Source of the DNA: Streptococcus pneumoniae
Lineage (GTDB): Bacteria > Bacillota > Bacilli > Lactobacillales > Streptococcaceae
Assembly: GCF_001457635.1 (NCBI RefSeq)
Contig: NZ_LN831051.1
Location: 1,922,001 to 1,986,000 of the forward strand
DNA length: 64,000 nucleotides
Direction of reading: 5' to 3'
Shown here: positions 58,701-64,000 of the stretch, in pieces
How the letters are laid out: the number at the start of each line of letters is the position of its first letter
Numbering within the stretch: position 1 is the first letter of the stretch
Position numbers and translations under genes: made by a program
Notes under the pieces: model-generated
Told to the model about the DNA's origin: nothing
The model's input: only the letters and a program-made list of their open reading frames with translations
Database searches by the model: none

Positions 58701-59478
58701 AGAACTGGTTATAACCATTTGGATAATGCCCCACTAACTGACCATTGACATAAACTTGAGAATCCATGTAGACGCCATCAAAAGTAAGGCGAACATTTTT
58801 CTTGAGGTCTTTTTCATCTAGTTTGAAAGTCTTGCGATACCAAGCTTCCCCACCGTTGAGCTGTCCACCTTCATTTTGTGCAGGAGATTCATGATCGAAA
58901 TCGTTAAAGATACTCCAGTCATACGGTAAATCTAATTTTTTCCACGTAGATACGTCTGCATCAGGTTTAATGGCTTCCTTAGAATTTGCATTGAGTTTAA
59001 AGTACCAATTTTGATTAAAATCCACTTTCCTGTCTTCAATCATTTGATTCACTTCTTCATTTGTTACAGCTTTAGCATCTTCCTTGAGCGGTTTTTCTTG
59101 ACTTGAAGCTTGTGATTCTATCCTTGGAGCTTTTTCTTCCGGTTTAGCAGACACTTTTTCCTCTTTTGGAGTTACGGATTCATCTTCTTTCTTCTCAGAT
59201 GCAATAGCCTCAGTTGAACTAGGTTCACTTTGTTCTGTCCTTTCAACTACATTTTTAGTTTCCAAAGCTTTATCAGCCTTTTCTTCTACTATCATTTTTT
59301 CCTCTTTAGGTTTCTCAGCAGTATGAGTAATAAGTGTTTCATCCGCATAAACTACAGATTCTCCAGCTATATTTCCTCCTAATAGAACTGCACAAGTCCC
59401 AATCATTACTGAGCAAGCTCCCACAGCAAACTTACGAATGCTATAAACTCTTTTCCGATTCCAATGGCCTTTCCCCAT
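52777..59478 (-). CDS. bgaA: Surface-anchored beta-galactosidase BgaA
   Basis: 2233 aa. YSIRK signal (KRVYSIRKFAVGACSVMIGT) and C-terminal LPNTG anchor with hydrophobic tail and KGKKED. After a Glu/Lys-rich linker, the GH2 domains start near 150 (sugar-binding, Ig-like, TIM barrel), with acid/base Glu in MWSIGNEIGEANG (about 560) and nucleophile Glu in WLIYGSETSSATRTRG (about 645). Further along are Ig-like/bacterial-surface repeats and two homologous galactose-binding modules (CBM71 type, about 1470-1640 and 1815-1985, both with RWTNW), then G5-like sequence. It removes terminal beta-1,4 galactose from host glycans and helps adhesion. It lies downstream of a galactitol-type PTS. Confidence 0.97.
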   Translation of the reverse strand: MGKGHWNRKRVYSIRKFAVGACSVMIGTCAVLLGGNIAGESVVYADETLITHTAEKPKEEKMIVEEKADKALETKNVVERTEQSEPSSTEAIASEKKEDESVTPKEEKVSAKPEEKAPRIESQASSQEKPLKEDAKAVTNEEVNQMIEDRKVDFNQNWYFKLNANSKEAIKPDADVSTWKKLDLPYDWSIFNDFDHESPAQNEGGQLNGGEAWYRKTFKLDEKDLKKNVRLTFDGVYMDSQVYVNGQLVGHYPNGYNQFSYDITKYLHKDGRENVIAVHAVNKQPSSRWYSGSGIYRDVTLQVTDKVHVEKNGTTILTPKLEEQQHGKVETHVTSKIVNTDDKDHELVAEYQIVERGGHAVTGLVRTASRTLKAHESTSLDAILEVERPKLWTVLNDKPALYELITRVYRDGQLVDAKKDLFGYRYYHWTPNEGFSLNGERIKFHGVSLHHDHGALGAEENYKAEYRRLKQMKEMGVNSIRTTHNPASEQTLQIAAELGLLVQEEAFDTWYGGKKPYDYGRFFEKDATHPEARKGEKWSDFDLRTMVERGKNNPAIFMWSIGNEIGEANGDAHSLATVKRLVKVIKDVDKTRYVTMGADKFRFGNGSGGHEKIADELDAVGFNYSEDNYKALRAKHPKWLIYGSETSSATRTRGSYYRPERELKHSNGPERNYEQSDYGNDRVGWGKTATASWTFDRDNAGYAGQFIWTGTDYIGEPTPWHNQNQTPVKSSYFGIVDTAGIPKHDFYLYQSQWVSVKKKPMVHLLPHWNWENKELASKVADSEGKIPVRAYSNASSVELFLNGKSLGLKTFNKKQTSDGWTYQEGANANELYLEWKVAYQPGTLEAIARDESGKEIARDKITTAGKPAAVRLIKEDHAIAADGKDLTYIYYEIVDSQGNVVPTANNLVRFQLHGQGQLVGVDNGEQASRERYKAQADGSWIRKAFNGKGVAIVKSTEQAGKFTLTAHSDLLKSNQVTVFTGKKEGQEKTVLGTEVARVRTLIGKEPKMPKTVGFVYSDGSREKLPVTWSQVDVSQAGVVTVKGTANGREVEAHVEVLAIAKELPTVKRIAPNTDLNSVDKSVSYVLTDGSVQEYEVDKWEIAEEDKVKLAIPGSRIQATGYLEGQPIHATLVVEEGNAAAPVVPTVTVGGEAVTGLTSRQPMQYRTLSYGAQLPEVTASAENADVTVLQASAANGMRASIFIQPKDGGPLQTYAIQFLEEAPKIAHLSLQVEKADSLKEDQTVKLSVRAHYQDGTQAVLPADKVTFSTSGEGEVAIRKGMLELHKPGAVTLKAEYEGAKGQVDLTIQANTEKKIAQSIRPVNVVTDLHQEPTLPSTVTVEYDKGFPKAHKVTWQAIPKEKLDSYQTFEVLGKVEGIDLEARARVSVEGIVSVEEVSVTTPIAEAPQLPESVRTYDSNGHVSSAKVAWDAIRPEQYAKEGVFTVNGRLEGTQLTTKLHVRVSAQTEQGANISDQWTGSELPLAFASDSNPSDPVSNVNDKLISYNNQPANRWTNWNRTNPEASVGVLFGDSGILSKRSVDNLSVGFHEDHGVGAPKSYVIEYYVGKTVPTAPKNPSFVGNEDHVFNDSANWKPVTNLKAPAQLKAGEMNHFSFDKVETYAVRIRMVKADNKRGTSITEVQIFAKQVAAAKQGQTRIQVDGKDLANFNPDLTDYYLESVDGKVPAVTASVSNNGLATVVPSVREGEPVRVIAKAENGDILGEYRLHFTKDKNLLSHKPVAAVKQARLLQVGQALELPTKVPVYFTGKDGYETKDLSVEWEEVPAENLTKAGQFTVRGHVLGSDLVAEVTVRVTDKLGEALSDNPNYDENSNQAFASATNDIDKNSHDRVDYLNDGDHSENRRWTNWSPTPSSNPEVSAGVIFRENGKIVERTVAQAKLHFFADSGTDAPTKLVLERYVGPEFEVPTYYSNYQAYDADHPFNNPENWEAVPYRADKDIAAGDEINVTFKAVKAKAMRWRMERKADKSGVAMIEMTFLAPSELPQESTQSKILVDGKELADFAENRQDYQITYKGQRPKVSVEENNQVASTVVDSGEDSLPVLVRLVSESGKQVKEYRIHLTKEKPVSEKTVAAVQEDLPKLEFVEKDLAYKTVEKKDSTLYLGETRVEQEGKTGKERIFTAINPDGSKEEKLREVVEAPTDRIVLVGTKPVAQEAKKPQVSEKADTKPIDSSEASQTNKAQLPNTGSAASQAAVAAGLALLGLSAGLVVTKGKKED

Positions 59479-59566
59479 AAAACCCTCCTTATATTATATT
59501 TAGTGCAGTTAGCTACTACCAAAGCCCAAGTGGTATACATGGTATGACAACCTAGTTTCAACAATT

Positions 59567-59720
59567 TACACTCTGCGAAAATCCAATTCAAACTTCGTCA
59601 GTGTCGCCTTGCCGTAGATATGATTACTGACTTCGTCAGTTTCATCTACAACCTCAAAACTGTGTTTTGAGCAACCTGCGGCTAGCTTCCTAGTTTGCTC
59701 TTTGATTTTCATTGAGTTTA
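59567..59720 (+). repeat. BOX element, diverged boxA
   Basis: Plus-strand boxA (CGAAAATCCAATTCAAAC, altered)-boxB-boxC ending TTTGATTTTCATTGAGT. It lies between the PTS IIC stop and the bgaA start, in the bgaA leader region if the operon reads through. A TATAAT close to the bgaA ribosome-binding site might be a separate promoter, but without a good -35. Confidence 0.88.
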
Positions 59721-59737
59721 TATTTTATAGGAGCGCA

Positions 59738-61213
59738 TTATTTTGCTTTTGCTGCGTACTCTTCGTTACGTTTGATCATTTGTTTTCTGTACCAAGCAAA
59801 GATACCGATATAGAATACAAGGAAGGCTACTGCACCAAGGATTGCTTTGATATCACCAGTTGTAGTGTTACCAATTGTCCAACCAAGAAGTTTTTCGATT
59901 GGTCCTTCAAGAGTAGAGTGAGTAATCAATTGAGTTTGGCTCACACCTTCTGGGAAGGCACCTACACCTTTAGCAAGTTCTGTTGCAAATGGTGCAATAA
60001 GGGTACCTGAAAGAAGGAAGAGTGGCAACAAGAGTGTTCCGAAGATAATCATACGGAGCAATTTACCACGAGTTACAACCAAGAGAGCTGGAGTAACACC
60101 CATAGCGATGATACCTGCAAGTGGCAAGATACCATTTCCAACTTTTGAAAGAAGCACTGCTTCAATCAACATGATTGGTGCAAGTACGTTGGCACAAGCC
60201 CAGATTTCAGCACGACCAGCGATGAATGGCCAGTCAAGACCGATATTGAATTTACGTCCTTGAAGACGTTTAGTAGCAACGTTTGTAATACCTTGTGATA
60301 GTGGTTCTACGGCTGCGATGAACCATGAACCGATAAGTGAGAAGAGTTCCAAAGATACACCGGCAGTCAAACCAAGAGACAACCATCCTTTGATAACAAG
60401 ACGCCATTTATCTGCATCTGCAACACCTGCAATTGGATGTGGAGTTCCCATAATACCGATAACGATACCAAGGATGAAACCGATGAAGAATTTAGATCCC
60501 CAGAAACCGATTTTCTTGTTCAATTTAGCAGCATCAAAGTCATATTTATCAAGGCCTGGGAAGAATTTTTCAAAAATCTTATCCAAAACCATGATAACTG
60601 GGTTCATCATGTAGTTCATGTGAGTTGATGTCATTGGTGATGAACTTGGGGCGTTAAGAAGGTCATCAAATGTAGGTTTCATCAAGTCAGAGTTGATAAT
60701 TTTCAACACACCGACAAGGACGATAGCTGCTGTAGCAATAAAGAGTGAAACCCCTTGACTCACACCATTGTTATCAGCATACCATTTAATCAAGAGACCT
60801 GTGATAGACAAGTGCCAGATATCAAAGATATCGACATCAAGTGTATCGGTTTTCTTCATAGCAAGCATCACTACGTTGACAATCAACATGATGAGCAAGA
60901 AGTATAGTGTCCAAGCAGAACCCCAAGTGATTGTTGCGAGTGGTGCCCAACCAACGTCTGTAATACTCAATTGGATACCAGTGTTTTCAACGAATTTTGC
61001 AAGTGATGCTGAGAAAGCACCATTTAGCATACCGATGATAGCACCGATACCTGTAAGAGCGATGGCAAGTTTGATACCACCTTCAAGCGCTTTGGAGAAT
61101 TTCACTCCAAAAAGTAAAGCCAATACTGTCAAAATGATCAACATGATGACAGGTCCACCCATTTCTAAGATGGGATTGAAAACCTTTCCGATTAGGTCAA
61201 AGATTGCATCCAT
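59738..61213 (-). CDS. PTS galactitol-family EIIC component
   Basis: 491 aa, about 10-12 membrane segments. GatC-type features: MDAIFDLIGKVFNPILEMGGPVIMLI at the start, GFWGSKFFIGFILGIVIGIMGTPHPIAG and VEPLSQGITNVATKRLQGR. It transports and phosphorylates a galactose-type sugar or galactitol-like polyol. Located after IIB (47 bp) and before bgaA, suggesting uptake of sugars released by BgaA. Confidence 0.93.
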   Translation of the reverse strand: MDAIFDLIGKVFNPILEMGGPVIMLIILTVLALLFGVKFSKALEGGIKLAIALTGIGAIIGMLNGAFSASLAKFVENTGIQLSITDVGWAPLATITWGSAWTLYFLLIMLIVNVVMLAMKKTDTLDVDIFDIWHLSITGLLIKWYADNNGVSQGVSLFIATAAIVLVGVLKIINSDLMKPTFDDLLNAPSSSPMTSTHMNYMMNPVIMVLDKIFEKFFPGLDKYDFDAAKLNKKIGFWGSKFFIGFILGIVIGIMGTPHPIAGVADADKWRLVIKGWLSLGLTAGVSLELFSLIGSWFIAAVEPLSQGITNVATKRLQGRKFNIGLDWPFIAGRAEIWACANVLAPIMLIEAVLLSKVGNGILPLAGIIAMGVTPALLVVTRGKLLRMIIFGTLLLPLFLLSGTLIAPFATELAKGVGAFPEGVSQTQLITHSTLEGPIEKLLGWTIGNTTTGDIKAILGAVAFLVFYIGIFAWYRKQMIKRNEEYAAKAK

Positions 61214-61260
61214 AACAGTTCCTCCCTTTTTTATGTTATATGAATGTTAACAAATTAGAA

Positions 61261-61566
61261 TTAGCTTAATCCGTGTTCTTTAATAGCTGCTTCAATATTG
61301 TCAAATACTGGAGCGCTCATTGCTGGGATACGGAATAAGATTGGCCCAGCTTCGATAACTGGGATACCTGGTTCAAAACCAAGGTCTGTTGCAGCGATTG
61401 GTGTAAAGATATCGTAACCTTTCATAAGGTCTTCGTTTACATCTTTCACCATGACTGCATCACAGTGAACATCATAACCACGGTTTGAAAGTTCTTCTTC
61501 TAGAGCACTTTTAATTTGGTGACTTGAGTTAACACCTGCACCGCAGGCAGCAAGAATTTTAATCAT
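61261..61566 (-). CDS. PTS galactitol-family EIIB component
   Basis: 101 aa. N-terminal phosphocysteine loop ILAACGAGVNSSHQIKSAL (Cys about 8) of PTS_IIB type, with the GatB-like end ISAPVFDNIEAAIKEHG-type sequence (reads MSAPVFDNI). Transfers phosphate from IIA to sugar. Preceded by GGAGGAAATCC. Confidence 0.94.
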   Translation of the reverse strand: MIKILAACGAGVNSSHQIKSALEEELSNRGYDVHCDAVMVKDVNEDLMKGYDIFTPIAATDLGFEPGIPVIEAGPILFRIPAMSAPVFDNIEAAIKEHGLS

Positions 61567-61603
61567 TTGGATTTCCTCCGATTTTATTTTTTAATAGACA
61601 AGA

Positions 61604-62080
61604 TTAAGCGGTTGCTTCAGCAATGTAAGCATAAAGTTTTTCTGGTTCGGAAATTTTTGATAGGTCTTCAAGATGTCCATTTCCTGTGAAAAAGTCCATC
61701 AACTGAGCCAGAATATTTGTTTGACTTGAACTTGAATTGTTAATAATAAAGAAGAGTAGGGATACTTCTACTTCCTTATCAGGAGCTATCATATTGTGAA
61801 AAGTTACTGGTTTTTCTAATCGAACAACCACCACTTTCTCAGCTAGATTATGAACAATATCTGTGTGAGGAATCGCTACATTTGGCAAGTTCTTTCCTAG
61901 AAATTCCATATCTAAACCAGTTGGAAATGACTTTTCACGCGTGATCAAGGCTTCACGATAAGTTGGAGTTACAATTTCTCGTTCTTCCAATAAAGTTGCA
62001 ACCTGATCAAAGAGATGTTCTTGATTATCCGCTTCTAAGCAAAACACAAGGTTTTTGTCAAAGAAATAATCTAATACCAT
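61604..62080 (-). CDS. PTS EIIA component (fructose/galactitol IIA domain)
   Basis: 157 aa from ATG 62080 (MVLDYFFDKNLVFCLEADNQ), which has GAAGGGAAAAACTT upstream. PTS_EIIA_2 fold with phospho-His in NLPNVAIPHTDIVHNL (about 58-73). First gene of IIA-IIB-IIC-bgaA; the promoter and cre site are directly upstream. Confidence 0.93.
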   Translation of the reverse strand: MVLDYFFDKNLVFCLEADNQEHLFDQVATLLEEREIVTPTYREALITREKSFPTGLDMEFLGKNLPNVAIPHTDIVHNLAEKVVVVRLEKPVTFHNMIAPDKEVEVSLLFFIINNSSSSQTNILAQLMDFFTGNGHLEDLSKISEPEKLYAYIAEATA

Positions 62081-62116
62081 AAGTTTTTCCCTTCTTTCCA
62101 TTAACTTTATGCCATA

Positions 62117-62145
62117 AGTATAACACTATATGAAACCGTTGTCAA
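62117..62145 (-). promoter_or_regulatory. Promoter of the PTS-bgaA operon with a perfect cre site
   Basis: Minus strand TTGACA, 17 bp, TATACT. TGAAACCGTTGTCA (62131-62144, plus strand) fits the cre consensus TGWAANCGNTNWCA at every position and overlaps the -35, indicating CcpA repression in glucose. Upstream to about 62240 is AT-rich with repeated TTTGTTT/AACAAAC, which could bind another regulator. Confidence 0.85.
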
Positions 62146-62253
62146 TTACTTTCTGTTCTTTTTTGTCTCTTTTTTTATATTTTTGTTTTGTTTATAGTTT
62201 GTTATATAAAAATAAACACACAAACAAATACTCCAAGCATTTTTTCTGTTCTA

Positions 62254-62350
62254 ATACTCAATGAAAATCAAAGAGTAAACTAGGAAGCTAGCCGCAGGTT
62301 GCTCAAAACACTGTTTTGAGGTTGTAGATAAGACTGACGAAGTCAGTGAT
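62254..62350 (-). repeat. BOX element lacking boxA
   Basis: boxC and boxB are clear (ATACTCAATGAAAATCAAAG ... GACTGACGAAGTCAGTGATC), then the sequence changes to non-BOX at about 62350, right before the IS66 remnant. Confidence 0.85.
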
Positions 62351-62387
62351 CATATCCTAACCGCCCAATAACGAAGTCTATTGAAAA

Positions 62388-63545
62388 ATCTCCAGATTAG
62401 TGAACTCATATATAGTTCCTAATCTGGAGATTTCTTATTTGCACTTTTCTTGTACAACTTTAGTCCACGGTAAATAGGCCTCTAAAACCTCTTTGTTTAC
62501 GAGAGTTTCCACGTTTGGAAGACATTCTAGAAGATAGGATAGATATTTCTCACTATTTATAATGGATTGAAATAAGATATGAACAAATCGATTAGGAAAG
62601 GAAAATTGATTTATAGAAATGTTTTAGCAGTCGATGCGTACTGTTATAGATTCAACGCACTATAATTGATGACGTTTAGCTGTTTCCAACAAGCTCATAA
62701 TAATAGCTCTTGCTTTAGCTCCTTCAAAACTTTGAGAAAATAACCACCCTCGCTTTTTTAAACTGAGCTTAGGCTAAAAGAGTCCACTGGACTCTTTTAC
62801 TCCGTCCCATAACCAATGATTTAATGGCGCATTCAGCTAGATTATTGGAAAGGACCAGATGTCCGTCTTTCAAAATAGTCTTAAAGGTTTCTTTATACTT
62901 GAGGCTGTATTCAATTGCCCTTCCTAGTTTTGAACCTGCTAAAACTGACTGACGGCGGCACCAAGCAAAGAAGTCTTCCATTAGGGGCTGGAGATGTTCT
63001 TGACGTTTCTGTAGTCGTTCATCAGCTGGCAAAGCCTCCCAGTCTCTTTCCAAGGAAAATAACTGATCACAATAAGCTAAACCTTTAGCTCCTAAGGATG
63101 ATTTATCTGCTTGCTTGGGGGTCGCTTCAAAAAATTTCCTTCTCACATGCGCCCAACATCCAACAAGTTCAGCTTCTGCCAGTTGACGATAAGCTTCTAG
63201 CGGTTCGCAGTTTACCAAGCTTAGCGTCGCCTTGCTCCTAAACCTTGGACTGCTATCGCATAGGCAGAACTAGAGGACTAAAGTCCTAAGTTACTGCCGC
63301 AACATATCACAATGAACATAGCCAGAATAATCTCCTAGGAATTCTTGTACTACTAAACCACTCCGACTCTGATCATGATGGTACAGCGTGATTGCTTGAT
63401 TCTCAACTTTCCCAGACAAAAAGGTCCAATAGTAGGTCAGATGGCTATGACTCTCTAGAACCCGATAAGAAGTTTCATCCGCATGAAGTAAGGGCTGAGT
63501 CAATAGTCTCTCTCGCAAGAGGTTATAAAGGGGCTTTAGGAATAG
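62388..63545 (-). mobile_element. IS66-family remnant carrying a RUP and two small inserts
   Basis: Minus-strand TnpC fragments in order: LLFLKPLYNLLRERLLTQPL with HADETSYRVLE (63545-63303), a roughly 100-bp insert, AYRQLAEAELVGCWAHVRRKF ... NNLAECAIKSLVMGR (63200-62804), a roughly 55-bp insert with a hairpin, WLFSQSFEGAKARAIIMSLL (62746-62665), a RUP, then EKYLSYLLECLPNVETLVNK ... EYLPWTKVV-like C-terminus (about 62557-62436). A hairpin AATCTCCAGATTAG/CTAATCTGGAGATT (62388-62434) closes the end. The N-terminal half of TnpC is missing. Non-functional. Confidence 0.85.
62558..62664 (+). repeat. RUP element (107 bp) in IS66 remnant
   Basis: Begins TATAATGGATTGAAATAAG and ends CAACGCACTATA, exactly 107 bp, somewhat diverged from the other two. 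It interrupts the IS66 transposase frame between AKRHQL and the EKYLSYLL segment at a TA. Confidence 0.9.
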
Positions 63546-63721
63546 GAGCTTTCACAAGCTTATCCAGATGATTATCTTTTACTCGTTATGGACAATGCTA
63601 TATGGCATAAATCAAGTACCTTAAAGATTCCGACTAATATTGGTTTTGCATTTATTCCTCCATACACACCAGAGATGAACCCCATTGAACAAGTGTGGAA
63701 AGAGATTCGTAAACGTGGATT
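63546..63721 (+). pseudogene. IS630-family transposase fragment
   Basis: Plus-strand frame (YPDDYLLLVMDNAIWHKSST ... FAFIPPYTPEMNPIEQVWKE, then IRKRGF) is the end of a DDE domain: Asp in MDNAIWH and Glu in NPIEQVW are present. The N-terminal part is missing and the right end runs directly into a RUP. IS630-Spn1 is the element thought to mobilise RUPs. Confidence 0.88.
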
Positions 63722-63828
63722 TATAGTAAAATGAAATAATAACAGGACAAATCATTCAGGACAGTCAAATCGATTTCTAACAATGTTTTAGAAGCAGAGG
63801 TGTACTATTCTAGTTTCAATCTACTATA
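63722..63828 (+). repeat. RUP element (107 bp) at an IS630/ISL3 junction
   Basis: Begins TATAGTAAAATGAAATAAT and ends CTAGTTTCAATCTACTATA, exactly 107 bp. The left flank is IS630 transposase, the right flank an unrelated ISL3 transposase. Confidence 0.92.
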
Positions 63829-64000
63829 GATAAACTTTTGAGCTATTCAGAAGACTTGAAACACCACTATAATCTCTATCAACTCTTGCTTTTTCACTTT
63901 CAGAATAAGGAGCCTGACAAATTTTTCGGACTCATTGAGGACAATCTGAATCAAGTTCATCCTCTAAAACCTTCCTCAAAGATAAAGAGAAGATTGTCAA
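63829..64000 (+). pseudogene. ISL3-family (IS1167-like) transposase fragment, continues past window
   Basis: Frame LSYSEDLKHHYNLYQLLLFH ... PDKFFGLIEDNLNQVHPL is from the C-terminal half of an ISL3/IS204-type transposase. After VHPL the sequence has a small deletion that shifts the frame (KPSSKIKRRLS, whereas FKTFLKDKEKIV is legible one frame over). The N-terminal half is absent. Confidence 0.82.

Overview
The window is low-GC Firmicute chromosome and almost certainly Streptococcus pneumoniae or a very close mitis-group relative. The evidence is BOX and 107-bp RUP repeats, a beta-galactosidase of BgaA type (2233 aa), a ZmpB-type metalloprotease (1882 aa) next to a YesM/AraC-type two-component system, a choline-binding protein, and a gene order I recognise from memory as the pneumococcal bgaA-zmpB-murDG-pyrFE-lysS-tenA stretch in reverse. 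Most genes are on the minus strand.

Layout. 1-2150: thiamine salvage (thiM partial, tenA) behind a TPP riboswitch with terminator. 2150-6900: lysS, a remnant of lactate oxidase (lctO), and a polar amino-acid ABC transporter operon whose first permease is N-terminally truncated and whose binding protein is frameshifted. 6900-10440: a cluster of one small secreted Gly/Ser-rich protein, three membrane proteins and one ABC ATPase, behind a strong promoter overlapping a cre-like site. I cannot assign it to a characterised system. 10440-12040: pyrF-pyrE under a PyrR attenuator. 12080-15700: murD-murG-divIB. 15750-18970: a lactococcin-972-type bacteriocin cluster. 19200-31000: housekeeping genes (typA, rsuA, LysR regulator, SDR, rnz, hflX, miaA, thyA, glcK).

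31000-40800: surface and secreted functions: a frameshifted choline-binding protein, a PabBC fusion with a hydrolase, and ZmpB. 40800-43300: two-component system. 43500-46000: extracellular thiol-redox/methionine-sulfoxide repair operon ccdA-etrx-msrAB. 46100-51460: BrkB-like membrane protein, Na+/H+ antiporter, the tRNA-modification pair mnmM/ytqA (ytqA with an in-frame stop), and a DUF3397 protein. 51547-52714: IS1182-like remnant carrying a RUP. 52777-62145: galactitol-family PTS (IIA-IIB-IIC) and bgaA, led by a promoter with a perfect cre site. 62250-64000: a mosaic of IS66, IS630 and ISL3 remnants with two RUPs.

Recurring themes: (i) at least four coding regions are broken by single-base changes (three in A-tracts, one nonsense), so homopolymer sequencing error must be weighed; (ii) catabolite-repression-like sites sit on the promoters of the galactoside operon, the bacteriocin cluster and the uncharacterised secreted-protein cluster; (iii) three plus-strand genes have extended -10 boxes that end 6-9 nt before the ATG and no Shine-Dalgarno, which suggests leaderless mRNAs; (iv) the three intact RUPs all lie in or at the edge of IS remnants.
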